In this document: positions 6,953 to 11,621 of the stretch, piece after piece
Numbering within the stretch: the first letter of the stretch is position 1
Layout of the letters: each line of letters begins with the position of its first letter
From: JBBRGG01 sp038240875
GTDB lineage: Bacteria; Planctomycetota; Phycisphaerae; Phycisphaerales; UBA1924
Length of the DNA: 11,621 nt
NCBI GenBank assembly: GCA_038240875.1
Contig: JBBRGG010000107.1
Span: 1 to 11,621, forward strand
Reading direction: 5' to 3'
Translations under genes and position numbers: made by a program
Notes under the pieces: model-generated
The model's database searches: none
Told to the model about the DNA's origin: nothing
The model's input: the letters and a program-made list of their open reading frames with translations, nothing else

Positions 6953-7933
6953 ATGACCGCACAACTCCAAGACCCGTTCGTCATAATCTGCCCAGGCCAA
7001 GGTGCACAATCCGTCTCGATGGGACGAGCCTGGTTTGATGCTTCACATGAAGCTAAAGCGGTCTTTCAACGCGCCGACGCGCTGATTGGCGATCGACTTG
7101 GCCCCTCACTCTCTGATCTCTGTTTCCATGGCCCGGCCGACCGCCTCAACCGCACCGACATCTCGCAGCCCGCAATCTTCGTCGCGTCCATCGCCTCTTG
7201 GCGCGGCATGCTCGCTCGCCTAGGCACGACCGAAGCCGATGCGCAACTCCAAGCAACCGCTGGCCTTTCGCTCGGCGAATACACCGCGCTCCACGTCGCC
7301 GGTGCAATCTCATTTGAAGATGCGCTCGAACTCGTCACACTTCGAGGCAGAGCAATGCAAGACGCCGCCGAAGCACCCTCGGTAACTTCTGGTGGCGGCG
7401 GCGGCATGGTCGCGCTCGTCGGCGCCGACGAAGCCCAGGCACAAGCCGTATGTGATTCTGCGCGCGGGCCCGACGTACTCGTGTGCGCCAACTTCAACGC
7501 GCCGGGCCAAGTGGTTCTGTCTGGTCACAAGTCTGCGTGCGAGCGGGCGGCCGCTGTCGCGGGCGATATGGGGCTCAAGTCCGCAATCCTCCCCGTTGCT
7601 GGCGCGTTCCATAGCTCTCTCATGGCTCCCGCTGCCAAACGCCTCGAAGCCGCCCTCGCCAAGACCTCGTTCAAAGCGCCCCGTTGCCCGGTGTATTCGA
7701 ACGTCACCGCCCAACCACACGCGCCGACTGCCGACGCTTCGCTCGCCGACAGCATCCGCCGCAGCTTGGTTGAACAGCTCACCAGCCCAGTTCGCTGGTC
7801 GCAAAGCTGTGCCGCGATGGCCAAAGCGTGTCCGGGCTCTTACCAAGAACTCGCACCCGGAAAGGTACTTGCTGGCCTCATGCGCCGCATCGATAAGTCG
7901 GTTAAAGTAATCTCCAACGATATTCCTGCTTAA
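6953..7933 (+). CDS. fabD: Malonyl CoA-acyl carrier protein transacylase
   Basis: FabD moves the malonyl group from CoA to acyl carrier protein, giving the extender unit for type II fatty acid synthesis in the cytoplasm. From the ATG at 6953 the protein has 326 residues, near the family's usual 300-320. It shows the N-terminal PGQGAQ motif (residues 14-19), the nucleophile elbow GLSLGE with Ser106, Arg131 in TLRGRAMQ for binding the malonyl carboxylate, and His220 in GAFHSSLM as the catalytic His. The usual His before the nucleophile is Leu here (GLSLGE instead of GHSLGE). A five-glycine run near residues 147-151 is also lineage-specific. Upstream in-frame starts exist at 6932 (ATG) and 6917 (TTG). 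I chose 6953 because FabD proteins begin a few residues before the PGQGAQ strand, but no start has a strong ribosome binding site. Confidence 0.93.
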   Translation: MTAQLQDPFVIICPGQGAQSVSMGRAWFDASHEAKAVFQRADALIGDRLGPSLSDLCFHGPADRLNRTDISQPAIFVASIASWRGMLARLGTTEADAQLQATAGLSLGEYTALHVAGAISFEDALELVTLRGRAMQDAAEAPSVTSGGGGGMVALVGADEAQAQAVCDSARGPDVLVCANFNAPGQVVLSGHKSACERAAAVAGDMGLKSAILPVAGAFHSSLMAPAAKRLEAALAKTSFKAPRCPVYSNVTAQPHAPTADASLADSIRRSLVEQLTSPVRWSQSCAAMAKACPGSYQELAPGKVLAGLMRRIDKSVKVISNDIPA

Positions 7934-8061
7934 CACCCTCTCACCTGTAGTCCCGCCTTGAACCAATAGGCATGGGATTCCTTTGCTCCTTCGACGCACG
8001 TATCCTGTGTCGACTACTTCACGCATCACTTGCCTTGGTCACACACGGGAAAATCCCCCAC
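7934..8061 (+). other. Spacer between fabD and the lipoprotein gene
   Basis: The 128 bases hold no hairpin terminator and no clear promoter. The frame of the next gene stays open back to an ATG at 7972, but that start lacks a ribosome binding site. Co-transcription of fabD and the lipoprotein gene is possible. Confidence 0.35.
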
Positions 8062-8976
8062 ATGAAGACGCCATCGCGCCTCACTCCGAACGACGCACAA
8101 GCCGCCACAACTGGCTCTCAAAGCGCTCGCTCTCAAACTACTGGCAAACACGCACCCGGTAACAGGCGTTCGCGTTCATTCGCTGCGCAAGCCGCAGGCG
8201 TTGCGCTTCATTCCGCAACCGTTCTCGCGCTGGTTGGCATGATTGCACTGCCCGGCGTCGGATTGACCGCGTGCTCGCCACCCCCGCCACCGCCCGCTCC
8301 GCCGCCCCCTCCTCCCCCGCCACCACCCGATGCAACGCCGATCCAGATCGATCCGCTGTTGCAATCAGTCAAGCCCGATCAACGCGTTCAGTTCCCGCAG
8401 GTCGCTGCGCCGGTCGATGAAAGCCTTGCTCGCGCGGTAATTAAGCTCGCCGAGGCACTGGCCAAGGGTGACACCGCGGCCGTTGGCCCCATGCTCGATC
8501 CTTCCGCTCGAGGCATCTTGGAACGCCTCTCAGGAACCGGACAATGGCAAGACGCCACCGCACGCATCCAAGCCGTTCGCGTCGTCAACATCATCAACCT
8601 AGGCGATCCTAAGTCCGCCAAAATGTCTATAGGCAACGTCTATCTAGCCATCCAAGAGCCCAACCGTGCCTACATCCTCGCGTGGCTCGCCAACCGCGTC
8701 GGCGATAACTGGATCTTCTCCGGCAACCTCTCGACTGCTTCGACCCGAGCTCGCGCGAGTGAGTTTGATGGCTTGTCCGAAGCCGTTCTCTCCACCGATC
8801 TCAAGATTGACCCGTTGGCGATCCCTTCCACAGCCAATCTTCCCCAAGCACCCGCGCTCCCCGGCACGACTCCCGCCGCTGCGCCTCCTGCTGCGGAAAC
8901 CCCTGGTGGAACTCCGCCCCCTGCTCCTTCGCCTGGCGCTCCTTCTCCTGCATCGCCTATGCCAGCACCTTCGTGA
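8062..8976 (+). CDS. Putative lipoprotein with long proline run, function unknown
   Basis: From the ATG at 8062 the product has 304 residues. A long polar basic leader (1-37) precedes a hydrophobic stretch (about 40-68) ending in a lipobox-like LTAC, with Cys71 as the candidate lipidated residue. A proline run (about 73-89) follows, then a globular part (about 93-235; ARAVIKLAEALAKGDTAAV, then NVYLAIQEPNRAYILAWLANRVGDNWIFSG), and a Pro/Ala/Ser-rich tail from about 255. The middle recalls small alpha+beta domains of SnoaL/NTF2 kind, but I cannot assign a family. The proline stretches would act as spacers, perhaps holding the domain off a membrane or crossing the wall. The leader before the hydrophobic core is unusually long for a type II signal peptide. 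Another ATG at 7972 adds 30 residues but lacks a ribosome binding site. It sits between fabD and fabG, yet nothing ties it to fatty acid synthesis. Confidence 0.75.
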   Translation: MKTPSRLTPNDAQAATTGSQSARSQTTGKHAPGNRRSRSFAAQAAGVALHSATVLALVGMIALPGVGLTACSPPPPPPAPPPPPPPPPPDATPIQIDPLLQSVKPDQRVQFPQVAAPVDESLARAVIKLAEALAKGDTAAVGPMLDPSARGILERLSGTGQWQDATARIQAVRVVNIINLGDPKSAKMSIGNVYLAIQEPNRAYILAWLANRVGDNWIFSGNLSTASTRARASEFDGLSEAVLSTDLKIDPLAIPSTANLPQAPALPGTTPAAAPPAAETPGGTPPPAPSPGAPSPASPMPAPS

Positions 8977-9185
8977 TATTTGTAACAACGTGAACACTTG
9001 GACACTCGGCGAGAACCACGTGAGACACGGCTCGTTGCTTTGTTTCACTTCCGGTTGTACACGCACGTATCCAATTCAGCGCAGGCGAAAATAAGTCGTG
9101 CCAGCTGTATACTTTCGTTGTTGACTGTTCGTTCCTGATTCTTCTGTTTGCTGGCGCATCAATGCCTTTGACCTGAGGTTCTCCC
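8977..9185 (+). promoter_or_regulatory. Intergenic region before fabG with possible -10 element
   Basis: The 209 bases between the lipoprotein gene and fabG contain TATACT at 9108-9113, close to the bacterial -10 consensus and 73 bp before the fabG ATG. No good -35 stands 16-18 bp upstream. The spacing suggests fabG may have its own promoter rather than depend only on fabD transcription. I see no terminator hairpin with a T-run in this stretch. Confidence 0.35.
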
Positions 9186-9962
9186 ATGGCCACTGATCCA
9201 TCATCCACGGTTCATCGCGTCGCCATCGTCACCGGTGCTTCGCGTGGCATCGGCAAGGCCATCGCCTTGCGCCTTGCCCAGCCCGGCACCGATCTCGGCG
9301 CTAATCGCCATGTCGTGCTCGTCTCACGCAGCGAAGGGCCATTAAACGAAGTCGCCCAATCCATCACCGCCAAAGGCGGCCTTGCCAGCGTTCGCACTTG
9401 CGACGTAGGCGATGCCGCCGCAGTCGCCAAAATGGTCGAAGAAGTCGCCGAGTCCTTGGGCCGGCTCGACATCCTCGTCAACAACGCCGGCATCACCAAG
9501 GACAACCTCGCCCTCCGCATGGAAGACGCCGACTGGGACGCAGTCCTGGATACCAATCTCAAGTCCGCCTTCGTCGCGATTCGCGCCGCCGCCCGCCCCA
9601 TGATGCGTGGCAAATTCGGCCGAATCGTAAGCATCGGCTCCACCAGTGGTATCGTCGGCAACGCTGGCCAAGCCAACTACGCCGCCGCCAAAGCCGGGCT
9701 CATCGGCCTCTCCAAATCAATTGCCCGCGAACTTGGTGGCAAGGGCATCACCTGCAACGTCGTCGCCCCAGGCTTCATCTCAACCGACATGACCGACGTG
9801 CTCCCACAGCAAGTAAAGGACCACATCAACACACTTATCGCCGTAAAGCGTCTGGGCACCCCCGAAGATATCGCCGCCGCCGTCGCCTATCTCACGAGCG
9901 ATCAAGCTGGCTTTATCACCGGCCAGACCATCATCGTTGATGGTGGCATGACGATGGCGTAA
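9186..9962 (+). CDS. fabG: 3-oxoacyl-[acyl-carrier-protein] reductase
   Basis: FabG is the NADPH-dependent reductase that converts 3-oxoacyl-ACP to 3-hydroxyacyl-ACP in each elongation cycle. The 258-residue product is a classical short-chain dehydrogenase/reductase: cofactor motif TGASRGIG (16-23), NNAG (99-102), Asn124 in DTNLKSAF, and catalytic Ser152, Tyr165 and Lys169 in the order and spacing known for E. coli FabG (13 residues from Ser to Tyr). GQANYAAAKAGLIGLSKSIA and the C-terminal TGQTIIVDGGM are typical of FabG rather than of other reductases. Length is slightly above the 245 or so usual; a few extra residues sit at the N-terminus and around 33-40 (PGTDLGAN). GAGG about 9 bases before the ATG supports the start. 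acpP, often next to fabG, is absent; a strong terminator follows. Confidence 0.95.
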   Translation: MATDPSSTVHRVAIVTGASRGIGKAIALRLAQPGTDLGANRHVVLVSRSEGPLNEVAQSITAKGGLASVRTCDVGDAAAVAKMVEEVAESLGRLDILVNNAGITKDNLALRMEDADWDAVLDTNLKSAFVAIRAAARPMMRGKFGRIVSIGSTSGIVGNAGQANYAAAKAGLIGLSKSIARELGGKGITCNVVAPGFISTDMTDVLPQQVKDHINTLIAVKRLGTPEDIAAAVAYLTSDQAGFITGQTIIVDGGMTMA

Positions 9963-10050
9963 GCACGACATGCCCACGCTGGATTGGACCTGCCCCCTTT
10001 TCTGTTAACAGTCGCGTTCGTAAAGCCTCTTTAACTAGTACATGCCAATG

Positions 10051-10085
10051 AAAAACCCCTCTCTGATGCGAGAGGGGCTGTTTTT
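10051..10085. terminator. Bidirectional-looking intrinsic terminator between converging genes
   Basis: CCCCTCTC (10056-10063) pairs perfectly with GAGAGGGG (10070-10077) around a 6-base loop. TTTTT follows at 10081-10085 and AAAAA precedes at 10051-10055, so a T-run follows the stem on either strand. It lies 89 bp past the fabG stop and 63 bp past the stop of the converging surface-protein gene, so it can end both transcripts. Confidence 0.9.
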
Positions 10086-10147
10086 ATCTCTCGTGAAAGT
10101 TCTCGAAACGTGGACGGCCCGCTGTCATTCAGCGAACGGTCACAGGT

Positions 10148-11620
10148 TCAGCAGCCGCCTTCGAACGAACGGAAGAACGATCCGATGTCAAATCCGTCGA
10201 TGCCGCCGGATTCATCAAGATCGGCTTCGGATGCTCCTGCTTCAAAGGCTTCAAAGAAGGCGCCTACGTCAAAGCCGTCGATACCGCCAGACTGGTCAAA
10301 GTCCGCAGGGCAAGGGCAAGGCACCGGCGAAGCAACATTCACGAACGTTGGGTTCGAAGGGAAACTGCCACATGCGTCCGTGATCACGCAGTCATAGAAC
10401 GCCTCTTGCACGCAGCGCCCCGAAGTCACTTCAAGTGTCGGTGTTTGCGTGTTGAAGTACCGATTGTCAAAGCCTTCCTCGATCGCGATGTACACCCCGC
10501 TGTCGTTTCGACGACGCCACTGATACGTCAGTGGCGAATTAGGCAACGATGTCGTTGCGACCACGCTCAGTGACCAAGGCTGTCCAACCACAAACCCAAG
10601 CGGATCAGGCTGATCAGAAATCGTGATCGAAGAAGCACCAAAGTAGACACTCCCGACGCCACCACCCGACACACCCGCGCCGCCACCCGCGACACTGATA
10701 TTGCCTATCGGAAAGCTCTGGTCGCACGAAAAGAGTGCGATTCGGCCGCCGCCACCACCGCCGCCCGGGGGCGAGTAGGTCTGCCCGCCGTTGCCGCCGC
10801 GTGCGTCGATTAAGCCCGACCCGTTGATGGTTCCAGCAGTGAGCGAGATGCCACCACCCGCGCCGCCACCAGAATCCCACCAGGAAGTTATTCCATTAGC
10901 GCCGTTGGCACTGATGGTGCCGTTGACAGTGAGAACGCCCGCAACATTCACCCTAAGTGCGCCACCGCCCGAGCCGCCACCGATGAAAAGCGTCCCGTTT
11001 GAAGAGCTTGCGCCACCGCCAGAGCCAAAGTCAAAGGGGCTATCCGCAGAGCCATAGGCAGCTGTCGCAAATGAAGGGTTAACTCCACCTCGCGCGCCAC
11101 CACCACCAAAGCCGCCACCAGCACCCGATCCACTCGTGCGAGCGCCGCCGCTAGGTCCAAGGGTTGAAGGATGTCCAAACCCGCTGAGATTGATCGAGCC
11201 ACCCGTATCAATCACCAGACTAGTGGCAACCGTGATGTCAACCGGAACCAGTTGAGTCGTTGATACGCTGCCGCCGCTGCGAATGTTAAGTTTATTGATC
11301 GTCACCGGGCCATTGTTTGTCGAAGCGCGTGCGCCCGAACCAATCGTCACTTCGTGGATCGAACTTTGCAGCGGCGTGACCGCAGCGTTGGCAAGCGTTG
11401 TCGTATAGAGAATCTGCCCTTGTGCCTCGCCAGTCCTGGTGAAGATGGAACCAGCACCACCCGAAGTCGTCCCACGACCGCCCGAAGCGTTGAGCGTGCC
11501 GGTGAAGTTGCTGGAATTGTTCACCACCAATGCGACGCGCCCGCCCGATCCGCCTCCTGCACCATTAACGCTGTAAACACGACTGGCTTCTCCGCCGAGT
11601 GCGCGAACAACTCCTGCACC
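10148..11620 (-). CDS. Glycine-rich exported protein with Ig-like and dockerin-like C-terminus, 5' part missing
   Basis: The frame is open from the right window edge to the TGA at 10148, giving the last 490 residues; the true start lies outside. Residues 1-330 are glycine-rich with recurring patterns (GGGAGGGISLTAGTINGSG, IDARGGNGG, GGGGRIALFS) that suggest a repetitive beta-helix or adhesin-like passenger. About 331-432 looks like an Ig-like domain, with a YQW strand and YDCVITDACGS near its end. The tail (438-490) begins PCPAD and holds two EF-hand-like repeats with DFDQSGGIDGFD and DLDESGGIDGFD loops, ending GGC. The loops follow dockerin-type calcium spacing and the tail type is one I associate with Phycisphaerae extracellular proteins, where it may serve in sorting or attachment. 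No catalytic domain is visible. Surface location and calcium binding are inferred. The gene converges on fabG and shares its terminator. Confidence 0.85.
   Translation of the reverse strand, partial: GAGVVRALGGEASRVYSVNGAGGGSGGRVALVVNNSSNFTGTLNASGGRGTTSGGAGSIFTRTGEAQGQILYTTTLANAAVTPLQSSIHEVTIGSGARASTNNGPVTINKLNIRSGGSVSTTQLVPVDITVATSLVIDTGGSINLSGFGHPSTLGPSGGARTSGSGAGGGFGGGGARGGVNPSFATAAYGSADSPFDFGSGGGASSSNGTLFIGGGSGGGALRVNVAGVLTVNGTISANGANGITSWWDSGGGAGGGISLTAGTINGSGLIDARGGNGGQTYSPPGGGGGGGRIALFSCDQSFPIGNISVAGGGAGVSGGGVGSVYFGASSITISDQPDPLGFVVGQPWSLSVVATTSLPNSPLTYQWRRRNDSGVYIAIEEGFDNRYFNTQTPTLEVTSGRCVQEAFYDCVITDACGSFPSNPTFVNVASPVPCPCPADFDQSGGIDGFDVGAFFEAFEAGASEADLDESGGIDGFDIGSFFRSFEGGC
10151..10303 (-). 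repeat. Two tandem 27-codon EF-hand/dockerin-like repeats
   Basis: Within the surface-protein gene, 10223-10303 encodes the first unit (27 codons) and 10151-10222 the second (24 codons up to the stop). Each carries D-x-D-x-S-G-G-I-D-G-F-D followed by a hydrophobic half-helix (VGAFFEAFEAG and IGSFFRSFEGG). The DNA is similar too, as in TCAAATCCGTCGATGCCGCC and TCAAAGCCGTCGATACCGCC, which begin 81 bp apart, pointing to internal duplication. Confidence 0.8.
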
Positions 11621-11621
11621 A

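Noticed and set aside
6566..7009. 147-codon open frame on the minus strand
   Set aside because: It runs antisense through the DUF3185 gene and the fabD start; no ribosome binding site or recognisable domain.
7310..8029. 239-codon open frame on the minus strand
   Set aside because: It is antisense to fabD, which carries all catalytic motifs; long antisense frames are common in GC-rich genes.
10791..11211. Repetitive GC-rich sequence as a possible CRISPR or DNA repeat array
   Set aside because: The repetition comes from glycine codons in the surface protein; there are no regular spacers or exact repeats.

Overview
The window reads as chromosomal DNA from a planctomycete, most likely of the class Phycisphaerae. 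The strongest hint is the partial gene at the right end. It encodes a glycine-rich exported protein that closes with an Ig-like domain and two 27-residue EF-hand/dockerin-like repeats ending in Gly-Gly-Cys, a tail I associate with Phycisphaerae surface proteins. The FabD nucleophile motif (GLSLGE) fits this but does not prove it. Taxonomy is inferred from these features only.

Left part (1-6650), all genes on the minus strand. Read in the direction of transcription, there is a FixL-like cytosolic histidine kinase (6339-4543) that overlaps a NarL/LuxR response regulator (4546-3686) by ATGA. A 441-bp gap without a convincing gene follows. Then come a glycine-zipper protein (3244-2714), a Dps-type miniferritin (2622-1936), a succinate-semialdehyde-type aldehyde dehydrogenase (1815-433) and a PRC-barrel protein cut by the window edge (360-1). 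A small DUF3185 membrane protein (6651-6872) is divergent from the kinase. Gene content suggests a stress-response neighbourhood (iron/peroxide protection, aldehyde detoxification, envelope proteins) beside its own two-component system. That the regulator controls these genes is inference. The left part also looks less GC-rich than the fab part.

Middle part (about 6950-9962), plus strand: fabD, a proline-rich putative lipoprotein, and fabG. FabD and FabG supply malonyl-ACP and the first reduction of fatty acid elongation. The lipoprotein between them is unusual, and acpP does not follow fabG. A strong, bidirectional-looking intrinsic terminator (10051-10085) closes this unit.

Right part (10148-11620), minus strand: the 3' portion of the glycine-rich dockerin-like surface protein gene, converging on the same terminator.

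Most noteworthy are the kinase, whose FixL-like PAS domain has lost the heme-ligating His and which carries a receiver-like tail without phosphoacceptor Asp; an exact 10-bp direct repeat with 20-bp period before the aldehyde dehydrogenase gene; and a perfect 10-bp inverted repeat before the dps-like gene. I see no mobile element, CRISPR array, tRNA or rRNA.
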